Assembly (NCBI RefSeq): GCF_029428675.1 | Contig: NZ_JAJNEL010000001.1 | Location: 6,262,001 to 6,326,000, forward strand | Direction: 5' to 3' | Origin: Streptomyces sp. JH14 | GTDB taxonomy: Bacteria > Actinomycetota > Actinomycetes > Streptomycetales > Streptomycetaceae | DNA: 64,000 nucleotides | Shown here: one piece after another, positions 53,249 through 61,291 of the stretch | How the letters are laid out: each line of letters opens with the position of its first letter | Numbering within the stretch: the first letter of the stretch is position 1 | Notes under the pieces: model-generated | Told to the model about the DNA's origin: nothing | Databases searched by the model: none | What the model saw: only the letters and a program-made list of their open reading frames with translations | Made by a program: the position numbers and the translations under genes

Positions 53249-53332
53249 CGTCCGACCGGTCGACACACTCAGAGTGGCCCTAAAGTGGTTTATATGCAGG
53301 TTTCAACCCGATTACGTCAAGGGGGGATCTGT

Positions 53333-54871
53333 ATGGCTCATTCCACACGAGAGACGGAACGCAAGTACGCGGCGCCTGCGGCCGACGACATCTCGTGGCT
53401 GCATGACCTGAGTGGTGTGGGCCCCGTCGCCTCGGTCGCAGAGCGTGGGATACAGGAGCTGGACGCCGTCTACTACGACACCGATGACTTGCGTCTGGCC
53501 CGCACCAGCGCCTCCCTGCGGCGCCGGACGGGCGGCACGGATTCCGGGTGGCACCTGAAACTGCCTCTGCCCGGGGACAGCCGGGAGGAGATCCGCACTC
53601 CTCTGTCGTCGGAGAACGTCCCAGTGGAACTGCGTGATCTGGCTCTCTCCCGCACCCGCGGCGCGGCGCTGCGGCCGGTGATGCGGATCCGCTCCACCCG
53701 CTTCTTGCGCCATCTCCTCGATGGCGAGGGTGACGTCCTGGCCGAGCTGAGCTTGGACGTCGTGTATGCCGATTCGCTGCTCGATGACGACGGTGGGCAC
53801 GCGATGTGGACGGAGATGGAGGTCGAACTCGCCGACGGTGACCCCGCGCTCCTTGACGGGATCGAGAAGGTGCTGCGCAAGAATGGCGTCGACCGCGCGC
53901 AGAGCGTGCCCAAGGTGGTCCGCGCCCTGGCGGAGACCACGCCCTTCCTGGAACGCACGTCGGATGCGCGCGCCGAGGTCACCCCCGGGTCGGCCGGCCA
54001 CCACGTGCTCTCCTACCTGGACCGACTGGTCGACGCTCTCAGGGACCTCGATCCCGCAGTCCGTCGCGACACGCCCGACGCCGTGCACCGGATGCGGACC
54101 ACAGCCCGCCGCCTGCGCGGCTGCCTGCGTTCCTACCGCTCGGTTCTCGACCGTCAGGTCACCGACCCCATTCGCCGGGATCTGAAGTGGCTTGCCGGTG
54201 AGCTCGGCGTGGAACGCGACCACGAAGTGCTCCGGGAGCGACTGACCTCCGGCGTGGGAGAACTGCCCGGGGAACTCGTCCTCGGCCCCGTCAACGCGCG
54301 GCTGCAGGCCTGGGACGCGGCGCAGCGGGCCGAGGGCCGTCGACGCACCCTCGATGCACTCGCCTCGCACCGCTACCTGAACCTGCTGGAGAAGCTGAAG
54401 CTGCTGGCCGATGCTCCGCCGCTGCGTACCAAGGCGGCCGGCAAGCCCGAGAAGGTCCTGGTGAAGGCGCTTTTGAAGGAGTACGACCGGCTCGTTCAGC
54501 GCATGGATCGTGCGCTCGACATGCCTTCCGGGTCGGAGCGTGACGCCACGATCCACCATGCTCGCAAGGCCGCGAAGAGGCTCCGCTACGCTGCGGAGGC
54601 GGCCCGCCCGGCCCTCGGGAAGCCTGCGCGACGTCTCGGCAAGCGCGTCAAGGACGTACAGCGGGTGAGCGGTGCCCAGCACGACAGTGTGGTGACCTGT
54701 GACAGCCTGCGCCGCCTGGCGGTCTCTGCGCATGCGGCGGGCGAGCCCGGGTTCACCTGGGGCCTGCTGCACGGTCAGGAGAGGGCCGCAGCCGGCGCCC
54801 GGGAGCGGCAGCTCCCCGAGGTGTGGGCTCGTGCCCGCGCGGCGGCTCGCCGCAAGGCCCTCCGTCGCTGA
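53333..54871 (+). CDS. CYTH-CHAD domain protein
   Basis: A 512-residue protein. Residues 1 to about 200 are a CYTH domain (ETERKY, the ExExK metal/polyphosphate motif, at the start; later LDAVYYDTDDLRLAR and WHLKLP). Residues about 220-510 are a CHAD domain, a basic helical bundle with paired histidines (DAVHRMRTTARRLRGCLRSY, ATIHHARKAAKRLRYA). Such proteins bind polyphosphate and may hydrolyse triphosphate. GGGGGGATC precedes the ATG at 53333. The longer upstream frame is not coding. Confidence 0.9.
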   Translation: MAHSTRETERKYAAPAADDISWLHDLSGVGPVASVAERGIQELDAVYYDTDDLRLARTSASLRRRTGGTDSGWHLKLPLPGDSREEIRTPLSSENVPVELRDLALSRTRGAALRPVMRIRSTRFLRHLLDGEGDVLAELSLDVVYADSLLDDDGGHAMWTEMEVELADGDPALLDGIEKVLRKNGVDRAQSVPKVVRALAETTPFLERTSDARAEVTPGSAGHHVLSYLDRLVDALRDLDPAVRRDTPDAVHRMRTTARRLRGCLRSYRSVLDRQVTDPIRRDLKWLAGELGVERDHEVLRERLTSGVGELPGELVLGPVNARLQAWDAAQRAEGRRRTLDALASHRYLNLLEKLKLLADAPPLRTKAAGKPEKVLVKALLKEYDRLVQRMDRALDMPSGSERDATIHHARKAAKRLRYAAEAARPALGKPARRLGKRVKDVQRVSGAQHDSVVTCDSLRRLAVSAHAAGEPGFTWGLLHGQERAAAGARERQLPEVWARARAAARRKALRR

Positions 54872-55088
54872 CGGATCCGGGAGGACCGTGACTGTGTGCC
54901 GTTCCGCTTCTCTTGGAACATGAGAGCCGGGTGACCAGCCCCGGAAGGAGCGCATGGACCGCCTGCACGCTCTGCAGCTATCTGGGTACGTACACCGTCG
55001 GCGCGCGCCGCTCGACAGCGCTCACCAGCACCTCGGCCACCTGCCGGACCGGGGAGCTCTTCTTCGCCCTTTTCTGCACCCGTCGGGG

Positions 55089-55319
55089 CTACCGTGACCG
55101 GACCGCTCTGAGTACCAGCTCGGCCTCGCCGGGGCGCAGCCGCCGCGCCAGTTCGCCGGTGGCGCGCCCACGAGCGGCTTCTTCCAGCAGCGGGGCAAGG
55201 GTTGCGCAGTCGCCGTGCTCGGTGCGCAGACAGATCAGCCCTTCCGGGCCTCGTCGTAGGTGTACGGCCGCGCCCTCCACTGCGTTCCACGGCCCGTAGC
55301 TCAGCACTTCCGGCTTCAT
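55089..55319 (-). CDS. small hypothetical protein
   Basis: A 76-residue acidic-helical protein (VLSYGPWNAVEGAAVHLRRG, CLRTEHGDCATLAPLLEEAA) starting at ATG 55319 behind GAGAGGG. A 49-codon ORF ends 13 bases upstream, so the two probably form an operon. Family not recognised. Confidence 0.55.
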   Translation of the reverse strand: MKPEVLSYGPWNAVEGAAVHLRRGPEGLICLRTEHGDCATLAPLLEEAARGRATGELARRLRPGEAELVLRAVRSR

Positions 55320-55332
55320 TGTCGCCGCCCTC

Positions 55333-55482
55333 TCAGTCGGTGGGCAGCGCTTGGAGGAGGTCTCCTGCCTGTGGGTCGGACGGAGGCCGGGTGAGGTCCG
55401 CCTGGGCAACCGGCCCGACCGGACGGTGTCCGTCCCGCGCGGGACGCCGTCGTGGCCTGGGTGCCGCCGTCGTGTGCATCAT
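55333..55482 (-). CDS. very small hypothetical protein upstream of the 76-residue gene
   Basis: A 49-codon frame starting ATGATG at 55482, preceded by AAAGGCAGG and ending 13 bases before the next start. The product is basic at first (PRPRRRPARDGHRP) and polar later. Only the spacing and Shine-Dalgarno support it. Confidence 0.4.
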   Translation of the reverse strand: MMHTTAAPRPRRRPARDGHRPVGPVAQADLTRPPSDPQAGDLLQALPTD

Positions 55483-55577
55483 TCCTGCCTTTCGTCGGTT
55501 CGCATGCGGTTCTGTCGTTCTCGGTGAGACCGGGGTACCCGGCAGTCCGGCGGCCACATTCGGGAGAGCGTTCCTCC

Positions 55578-55800
55578 TCAGACCTCTTCGCCGTCGAGCA
55601 CGTCCATCTCCTCCAGGGGCCGGACCGCCGGTCCTTGTAGGACCGTGCCGTCGACGCCGAAGCGGGAGGCGTGACAGGGACACTTCCATGAGGTCTCCGC
55701 CTCGTCGAATGCCACCAGACAGCCGAGACGGGTGCAACGGGCGGATACGCCTCGACCGTGCCGTTCGGGTCCCGACAGACGGCGCAGCGGCGCTTTTTGA
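55578..55800 (-). pseudogene. Rieske [2Fe-2S] domain fragment, frameshifted
   Basis: Minus strand. One frame reads RRCAVCRDPNGTVEAYPPV and the adjacent frame continues CTRLGCLVAFDEAETSWKCP, CHASRF, DGTVLQGPAVRPLEEM. Together they form the Rieske domain found at the C-terminus of some FAD oxidoreductases. A one-base shift separates them, the first metal motif is CTRLGC, where His is expected in place of Arg, and no oxidoreductase lies upstream. It cannot hold a normal cluster. Confidence 0.75.
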
Positions 55801-55976
55801 CACCCCCACCGCACCCGTGCGAGGGGAAACGTGGCTGACCGAGTCCAGGCGGGTCACTCGCAGCCGGTCGCTGCGGCGCGGCTGGGCCGTCGGGTGCTAC
55901 CGGCCGGGAGCAGGCACCGACCGGGGGTTCTCGATCCCGGGTCGGCGGTCTGCGGCGACGCCGTTGGGCGGGCGCC

Positions 55977-56243
55977 TCAGTGGGTGCGTCGTCCTGCGAT
56001 GAGCCGGTAGATGGCCAGGACGATGACAGATCCGACTACGGCGGCGATCCAGGTGGAGAGATGGAAGAAGCCCTTGATCGAGTGCACGCCGAAGATGACC
56101 TTTCCCAGCCAGCCGCCCAGCAGACCGCCGACGATGCCGATCAGCATGGTGATCAGGCAACCTCCCGGGTCCTTGCCCGGCATCAACGCTTTGGCGATCG
56201 CACCTGCCAGCAAGCCGATCAAGATCCACGCAATGATGCTCAT
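55977..56243 (-). CDS. GlsB/YeaQ/YmgE family stress membrane protein
   Basis: An 88-residue protein with three hydrophobic segments and the family pattern AWILIGLLAGAIAKALMPGK, GGCLITMLIGIVGGLLGGWL, and a C-terminal segment AVVGSVIVLAIYRLI. These proteins are linked to general stress and the cell envelope (as the membrane anchor of Asp23-type proteins in Gram-positives). ATG at 56243; a GTG two codons earlier is possible. GAAGGTG lies upstream. Confidence 0.88.
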   Translation of the reverse strand: MSIIAWILIGLLAGAIAKALMPGKDPGGCLITMLIGIVGGLLGGWLGKVIFGVHSIKGFFHLSTWIAAVVGSVIVLAIYRLIAGRRTH

Positions 56244-56684
56244 ACACACGCACCTTCACCTAAACGTCGTTGCCCGCCGTCCCTCGTGTCCCTCGTCGGC
56301 CACAACGAACGGTTGGCCGTTACCAGCCGGACAACATCCAGCATCCTGCAGCCCCTGCACCGCACCACTTCAACGCGCAGGGCGACGTTGGTCAGGCCGA
56401 GTGCGGTCATGCCCGGGAGCCATACGCCTCGAGGCGGCGACGAGCACTCCTGGGGCTGGCGCCCCGACTGCGTCTGGATCGGGAAGGGCGGCTGGGTCAT
56501 GGGACGTGTCGATGTCGGCAATGCCATCAAGGAGCTGACGACCGACGCCACCACAGCTCGTGCTGTCCGGCCACCGCAGCGAGCGGAGACGATCGCACAC
56601 TTCCGGACGGAGCCCTGGATGCCCGATATGCCTGCGAAGAACCACCGTGAGCGGGCTCGTGCTCGCAGGGACAGAGCATTCGGG
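56244..56684. other. intergenic, nothing firmly recognised
   Basis: 441 bases. A minus frame near 56560-56590 (RLRSLRWPDSTSC) faintly recalls the start of IS1595-type transposases, but the following zinc motif is absent, so I do not call it. The part next to 56243 should hold the promoter of the GlsB-type gene. Confidence 0.3.
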
Positions 56685-58427
56685 TCACCCGGTAAGGATG
56701 CCGGGCAGTGAGAGCGCACCGATGAGGGTGGTGCCGGCCAGGAGCCAGACCACGTAGTCGCCGATGTGCCCCGAGTGCATGCGCCGAAGAGGCGTCGTCC
56801 AGCTGTGAGCTTCCTGACGGGCGGGGCCATGTACGGCCGCTGCGGCCAAGCCCACGGCGAGTGCAGCGGAGACGATCCCGAGGAGCGTCCCAACCGGAGT
56901 CCAGTGAGGTGCACGATGGGCGCCGAACGCGTCGCCCGCGGACGTGGCAAGCCATGGAGCCAGACCGGCCGCGACAGCTCCGACGAGCAGCGCGGTGGGG
57001 ACTGCGGTCATCGTCGTGGGCACCCGGCGAATACGGCCCTTGGTCTCCGGCTCCTCGTCCTTGCCCTTCGTCTCGTGTGCCGGACCGGCCTCGGGTCGCT
57101 TCCCGGCGCCGAGGAACACCCGTGCGGCGACCCGGAGCACCGCTCCCGCGGTGACTGCGGACACGACCACGAACACCACGGCGAGGAGTGCGCCCGCAGC
57201 TTCTTCCGTGACCGCTTTGCCGAGACCCGTGGCAAATGGTGGCATTCCGGACAGAGCCAGCGCACCGGTCGCGAACAGGACGCCGACCCGCCTCAACTCT
57301 TTTGCACGTCCGTACAGTTCGTGTTCGTCGACACTCCCGTACCGGTCGAGGAGGATGCCCACGCAAGCGAACAGGGCGGCCTTCGCCCCCGCGTGGCCCA
57401 GGATGTAGACCGCGATCCCACTGGTTGCCGCGGGGCGCAGGAGGCCGATTCCGATGAGGAAGAGCCCGGTGTGGGCGACCGTCGAATAGGCGAGGAGCCG
57501 CTTCACATGCCGTTGCTGCCAGCACATCACCGCGCCGATCAGCGCTGTCAGCACGCCGAGCGTCACCAGGGCGCGTTCAGCGTCCGGTGCGGGGATGCCG
57601 CCGGGCCCGGCGAAGATCGTGTGGTACACCCGCCACACGCCGTACGCGCCGAGTTCGACCATGACTCCGGACAGCAGCATGCAGACCGGAGTCGGTGCGA
57701 CGGCGTGTGCGTCGGGCAGCCAGAAGTGGAACGGGACGGCGGCCGCCTTGGTCAGGAGCCCCGTCAGCACCAGGACGAAGGCGCACAGGGTCAGTGCGTC
57801 GGGCCCACCGTCTGCGTCGAGCCGCTCTCCGATCTGCCGCATTCCGAGCTCGCCGGTGCGGGCGTACAGCAGCACGATTCCGGTCAACGTGGTGTACGCG
57901 CCGAGGGAGTTGATCACCCCGAACGTGAGCGCGCCCTGCACGGCCTTCGCCTCCTCCACGCGGTAGCCGGTCAGGGCGTACGCCACGACGCTCATGAGCT
58001 CGAAGAAGACGAAGGCGTTGAAGAGCTCACCCGTGAGCGCGAAGCCGCACATGCCCGCCTGGAAGAGCAGCACGAGAGCCGGAAAGGAGCCCGCGTGCCG
58101 ACGCGGTGGCTCGTCGAAGTAGCGCCAGGAGTAGATGAGCACCGCGACGACCAGGACAGAGACCAGTGCCGCCAGACCCACCCCGGGCACGTCGCCGACC
58201 AGGACGATACCCACACCCTCGCCGCCGCTCGGGCGCCAGCCGCCGACCCATTCGACAGCATTCGGCGAGGCGTTGAGCAGGAGCGCCGTGGCCAGGCCCG
58301 CGGTGGCCATGGCCACGGTGCAGCCGATCGAGTCGGCGGCGATACGCGGCAGACGCCGTCCGGCGGCCACCAGCACGGCGGCTCCCATCAGCGGCAGCGC
58401 GACGATCAGAGGCAGCAGATGGCTCAT
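56685..58427 (-). CDS. Mrp/Mbh-type antiporter subunit D (proton-conducting)
   Basis: A 580-residue membrane protein of the MnhD/NuoN/NuoM proton-channel family with about 14 transmembrane segments. The conserved Glu region is in LFNAFVFFELMSVVAYALTGY; other signatures are PFHFWLPDAHAVAPTPVCMLLSGVMVELGAYG and RLLAYSTVAHTGLFLIG. It is the last gene of the operon; its ATG overlaps the stop of the C subunit gene. It should move protons across the membrane within the complex. Confidence 0.9.
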   Translation of the reverse strand: MSHLLPLIVALPLMGAAVLVAAGRRLPRIAADSIGCTVAMATAGLATALLLNASPNAVEWVGGWRPSGGEGVGIVLVGDVPGVGLAALVSVLVVAVLIYSWRYFDEPPRRHAGSFPALVLLFQAGMCGFALTGELFNAFVFFELMSVVAYALTGYRVEEAKAVQGALTFGVINSLGAYTTLTGIVLLYARTGELGMRQIGERLDADGGPDALTLCAFVLVLTGLLTKAAAVPFHFWLPDAHAVAPTPVCMLLSGVMVELGAYGVWRVYHTIFAGPGGIPAPDAERALVTLGVLTALIGAVMCWQQRHVKRLLAYSTVAHTGLFLIGIGLLRPAATSGIAVYILGHAGAKAALFACVGILLDRYGSVDEHELYGRAKELRRVGVLFATGALALSGMPPFATGLGKAVTEEAAGALLAVVFVVVSAVTAGAVLRVAARVFLGAGKRPEAGPAHETKGKDEEPETKGRIRRVPTTMTAVPTALLVGAVAAGLAPWLATSAGDAFGAHRAPHWTPVGTLLGIVSAALAVGLAAAAVHGPARQEAHSWTTPLRRMHSGHIGDYVVWLLAGTTLIGALSLPGILTG

Positions 58428-58798
58428 CCGCACAGCTCGGTCAACTCGTCGGGGTTCACCGTGCCGTGTCGTTTGGCGACCTGTATCACCAGGGCCAGCA
58501 GCAGAGCGGTCACGGTGGCGCCGACCACCACGTCGGTCAGGGCCAGTGCCTGCACGACGGGGTCGACGAGCGGTCTCGATCCCGGCTTCAGGTCGGAGAA
58601 GACGGGTGCGGTGCCGCCGTCGCGATAGCCCACGGCGAGCAGCAGCACATAGGTGGAGGACTGGCAGACCGCCAGGCAGCCCACCGCATGAACGAGGTGG
58701 CGGCTGGTGGCGAGGCCGTAACACCCGGCCAGGAAGATCCAGCCGGCGACCAGATACGGCAGTACCGACATCATGACCTGCTCGTCCCCCCCACTCAT
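58424..58798 (-). CDS. Mrp-type antiporter subunit C (NuoK-like)
   Basis: A 124-residue protein with three transmembrane segments, like MnhC/MbhG/NuoK: LVAGWIFLAGCYGLATSRHL, VGCLAVCQSSTYVLLLAVGY and QALALTDVVVGATVTALLLAL. The acidic residue in the second segment, typical of NuoK, is not evident here. It overlaps both neighbours by 4 bases. Confidence 0.87.
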   Translation of the reverse strand: MSGGDEQVMMSVLPYLVAGWIFLAGCYGLATSRHLVHAVGCLAVCQSSTYVLLLAVGYRDGGTAPVFSDLKPGSRPLVDPVVQALALTDVVVGATVTALLLALVIQVAKRHGTVNPDELTELCG

Positions 58799-59535
58799 TT
58801 CTCGCCTTCCTTCTCGATCTCCACGGCCTGGTCGAGGAAGCGGGCGAGCAGCACCACCACGGCGCACGCCACTTCCATGCCGACGGCCATGTTCAACAAG
58901 GGCACGAATCCGCCCGAGGCGAGCGTGTTGAACGTTCCGTGCGGCATCAGAGTGTTGGCGAGAAACGAAGAACCCGCGATGAGACCCGCCAGGCCCAGCA
59001 CGAGATACGTCGCTTCGCCCACCGCGTCGCCGACCTCGTACACGCCGACCGGGCGGATCCGTTCCAGCGCGCGGTAGTCGGCCCCGATGTAGAGCAGGTG
59101 GAGTGCGGTCGCCACGACGACCCCGCCCTGGAACCCGCCGCCCGGGCTGAGCTGGCCGTGTGCGACCACATAGAGGCCGACGACGAGGGCGACGGGCAAC
59201 AGGATCAGTGCGTACCCCCTCACGGGGAGCGCAACATGCACGGACGCGGGAGGCACCTGACGCTCCTCGCGGGTCTGTCGGAGCAGCACAACGGTTCCGA
59301 GCACTGCTGCGAAGAGAATGGTCTCCTCGCCCAGGGTGTCGAAGGCCCGCTGGTCGAAATTGACGGCCGAGATCACATTGGCGGTGCGGTGGGCGAGCGC
59401 CGCCCGGACGGCACGGTCACCGTAGGGGTGGCTGTCACCGCCGAAGCCCGGCAGCCGCAGGCAGGCCGCTCCGAACAGGGCGGCGAAGCCCAGGCAGCCC
59501 ACGGCCAGGATCCACATCCGTAGTCTGCGGCTCAT
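58795..59535 (-). CDS. Mrp-type antiporter subunit B with N-terminal MbhE-like part
   Basis: A 246-residue protein. The first 90 residues (ANVISAVNFDQRAFDTLGEE, LFAAVLGTVVLLR) match the C-terminal end of MrpA, which exists separately as MbhE. The rest is MnhB: LVVGLYVVAHGQLSPGGGFQ, VVATALHLLYIGADY, AGLIAGSSFLA and the final membrane segment. It overlaps both neighbouring genes by 4 bases. Confidence 0.87.
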   Translation of the reverse strand: MSRRLRMWILAVGCLGFAALFGAACLRLPGFGGDSHPYGDRAVRAALAHRTANVISAVNFDQRAFDTLGEETILFAAVLGTVVLLRQTREERQVPPASVHVALPVRGYALILLPVALVVGLYVVAHGQLSPGGGFQGGVVVATALHLLYIGADYRALERIRPVGVYEVGDAVGEATYLVLGLAGLIAGSSFLANTLMPHGTFNTLASGGFVPLLNMAVGMEVACAVVVLLARFLDQAVEIEKEGEK

Positions 59536-59792
59536 CGGCCGCCTTCGTCGCGCTGCCCGCGGCGGCGCACTTTCCGTACGGACAGAAGGATCAGCAAGGG
59601 GGTGAGTGCCGAGCCCACCGCCAGCTGTGACAGGGCGACGTCCGGTGCCTGGAGGACGGTGAACAGCACCGCGAGCGCCAGACCGAGCACCGAGAGAACC
59701 AGAGCCTGACGGGCCGGGTCACGGACCGCCACGGCGGCGGTCGCGGTGGTCGCGACCAGGAACAGTGAGATCACGATGAGGCCGTCAGTCAC
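59532..59792 (-). CDS. MbhD-like subunit (DUF4040)
   Basis: An 86-residue protein with three membrane segments corresponding to part of the MrpA C-terminal domain (MbhD): AVRDPARQALVLSVLGLALA, LFTVLQAPDVALSQLAVGSA and LTPLLILLSVRKVRRRG. In Mbh-type complexes this piece is separate, as here. It overlaps the F/G gene by 8 bases and the B gene by 4. Confidence 0.87.
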   Translation of the reverse strand: MTDGLIVISLFLVATTATAAVAVRDPARQALVLSVLGLALAVLFTVLQAPDVALSQLAVGSALTPLLILLSVRKVRRRGQRDEGGR

Positions 59793-60246
59793 GTCGGGCC
59801 TCGCTCGACTCGAGGTAGGCGCCGGACAGTGTCCGTGAGGAGATCACGTTTCCGGCGATGAGCAGCACTCCGACGACTGCGAGTTTCACCGCCGCACGCC
59901 CGGGGCCGGCGGCCACGCACGACGCGATCACGACCGGCACGGTGGCGGCGGCCGCCAGCACGGTCGGCAGCTGTGCCTTTTGCGGGACCTCGCCCAGTTC
60001 GTCGGCGAGCAGCCGTGCGTACACGAGCGTGCCGACGGGGCCCAGCACGGCGAGGACCAGAGCGAGATCGGTGTAGGCGGGGCGGCCGTAACCCTGGGCA
60101 AGCAGCAGCATGACCAGACAGACCACCGAGGTGCCGAAGTTCTGGGCGACGACCCTGCGCCCGAGCAGTCCGGTCGCCACACCCCACACCACCGGGAAGA
60201 GACCTGCCACCAGGAGCACGGATGCGCACGCGAGCCATGCGTTCAC
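59785..60246 (-). CDS. Mrp-type antiporter F subunit fused to a short G-like part
   Basis: A 153-residue protein starting GTG at 60246. Residues 1 to about 90 are MnhF-like (NFGTSVVCLVMLLLAQGYGR, YTDLALVLAVLGPVGTLVYA, the segment with the conserved Asp). The remainder (VLAAAATVPVVIASCVAAGP, AVKLAVVGVLLIAGNVIS) resembles the end of MnhG. Separate F and G subunits of about 90 and 110 residues are usual; here they seem joined and G is shortened. Start overlaps the E-like stop. Confidence 0.75.
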   Translation of the reverse strand: MNAWLACASVLLVAGLFPVVWGVATGLLGRRVVAQNFGTSVVCLVMLLLAQGYGRPAYTDLALVLAVLGPVGTLVYARLLADELGEVPQKAQLPTVLAAAATVPVVIASCVAAGPGRAAVKLAVVGVLLIAGNVISSRTLSGAYLESSEARRD

Positions 60247-60425
60247 CGGCCGCTCACAGCCCGGCGTGCCGCGACGGCCGCGACTGCCCCCAGCAGTGCG
60301 CATCCCAGACCGACGAACACCTCCAGCGGTTCGATCCTGCTGATGAGCACCAACCACAGCGCCGACAAAGACACTTGCCACACGAGGATTTCGGCGACCA
60401 GGCCACCCAGCCGTCTTCCCGTCAT
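60243..60425 (-). CDS. MnhE-like subunit, short form
   Basis: A 60-residue protein with two membrane segments (EILVWQVSLSALWLVLISRI and FVGLGCALLGAVAAVAARRA), like the first half of MnhE (usually about 160 residues). The start at ATG 60425 lacks a strong Shine-Dalgarno. It overlaps the next gene by 4 bases and so seems to be a true first gene of the operon, in reduced form. Confidence 0.65.
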   Translation of the reverse strand: MTGRRLGGLVAEILVWQVSLSALWLVLISRIEPLEVFVGLGCALLGAVAAVAARRAVSGR

Positions 60426-60939
60426 GCGAGGGCCGGAGGGCGGGCCGCCGCAGGGAACTCTGTGATGCGCAAGGTGCCTCCTTGTGGTCGTCGTGCATGG
60501 CTTGTGCTCATCCGGTGCCCGGTGGGGCTTCAGGCATTCCCCGGCCGTAGGGGAAACAACCGGAAGCAAAGCAGCTACAGGCGGAGTGAAGCGGAGGAAC
60601 GCCCATGCCCACGCCTCGGATCGGGGATGAAAAGACCTGTCTGGCCCTGCACCACGAGGTGAAGGCGGCGAGGACCGCCAACAGTGCGGCGGCTTCCCGA
60701 CAGGTGCGGTCGCCGCCTGGCCGACAAGCAGACGCGTAGGAGGAGCGCATCGAGGACCACCTCCCCGCAGAGGTGCAGAGGGGCGGGATCGAAGGCGGTC
60801 GCGCACGACCTAGGGGGAACTCCTCCACGCCCTGCGCAGCTGACCGGCCTCGGCGCGGGACCCCGATCGACGGCATACTCGTCGGCCGCCGGGGTACTCG
60901 CCCCACACCACACCCCCAGTGTGAGGAAGCGAGAACGCC
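60426..60939. other. divergent promoter region of antiporter operon and FDH genes
   Basis: 514 bases between the first antiporter gene (minus) and a small ORF before the formate dehydrogenase gene (plus). Both promoters must lie here. No gene is supported; I could not fix -35/-10 boxes with confidence. Confidence 0.4.
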
Positions 60940-61200
60940 GTGAGCGAGCACCGTCCGGAACCCCCTGGGAACAGCGGGGGGCCGACACCGAAGCCGATAC
61001 CGAGGGACCTGCCGGATCAGCAGGTCACCGCCGGCGAGGACCCCTGGGACGCCCCAGGCGCCTCGACGTCTTCCACCGCCGACGAGCAGCCCGACCCGGA
61101 GATTCCCGATACGGACGAGGTCGGCACCGGCAGGAGGGGCGCCCCGCACTCCGGGAACCGGCGTCCGGGGTATCCCGTGCCCGACGAACCGCCCGCCTGA
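60940..61200 (+). CDS. small disordered hypothetical protein upstream of FDH
   Basis: An 86-codon frame from GTG 60940 behind GAGGAAGCGAG, ending 91 bases before the formate dehydrogenase start. The product is rich in Pro, Asp, Glu and Gly (PPGNSGGPTPKPIPRDLPDQ, DEQPDPEIPDTDEVG) and so probably unstructured. Family unknown; the Shine-Dalgarno and position support it moderately. Confidence 0.5.
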   Translation: MSEHRPEPPGNSGGPTPKPIPRDLPDQQVTAGEDPWDAPGASTSSTADEQPDPEIPDTDEVGTGRRGAPHSGNRRPGYPVPDEPPA

Positions 61201-61291
61201 CGCTCCGCGCGCCGCGGAAGCCCCGGCAGGTGACGCTGGGAGGAACGCCCGCGACTGTCGACAGGAGTCCGGCCGCCCGAGAGGACACGTA

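Noticed and set aside
53057..53332. Extending the CYTH-CHAD gene upstream in frame
   Set aside because: The extension is antisense to a better-supported small gene, and GGGGGG sits just before the ATG at 53333.
56510..56590. Possible IS1595-type transposase start (RLRSLRWPDSTSC)
   Set aside because: Too short, and the zinc-binding CPxC pattern does not follow.
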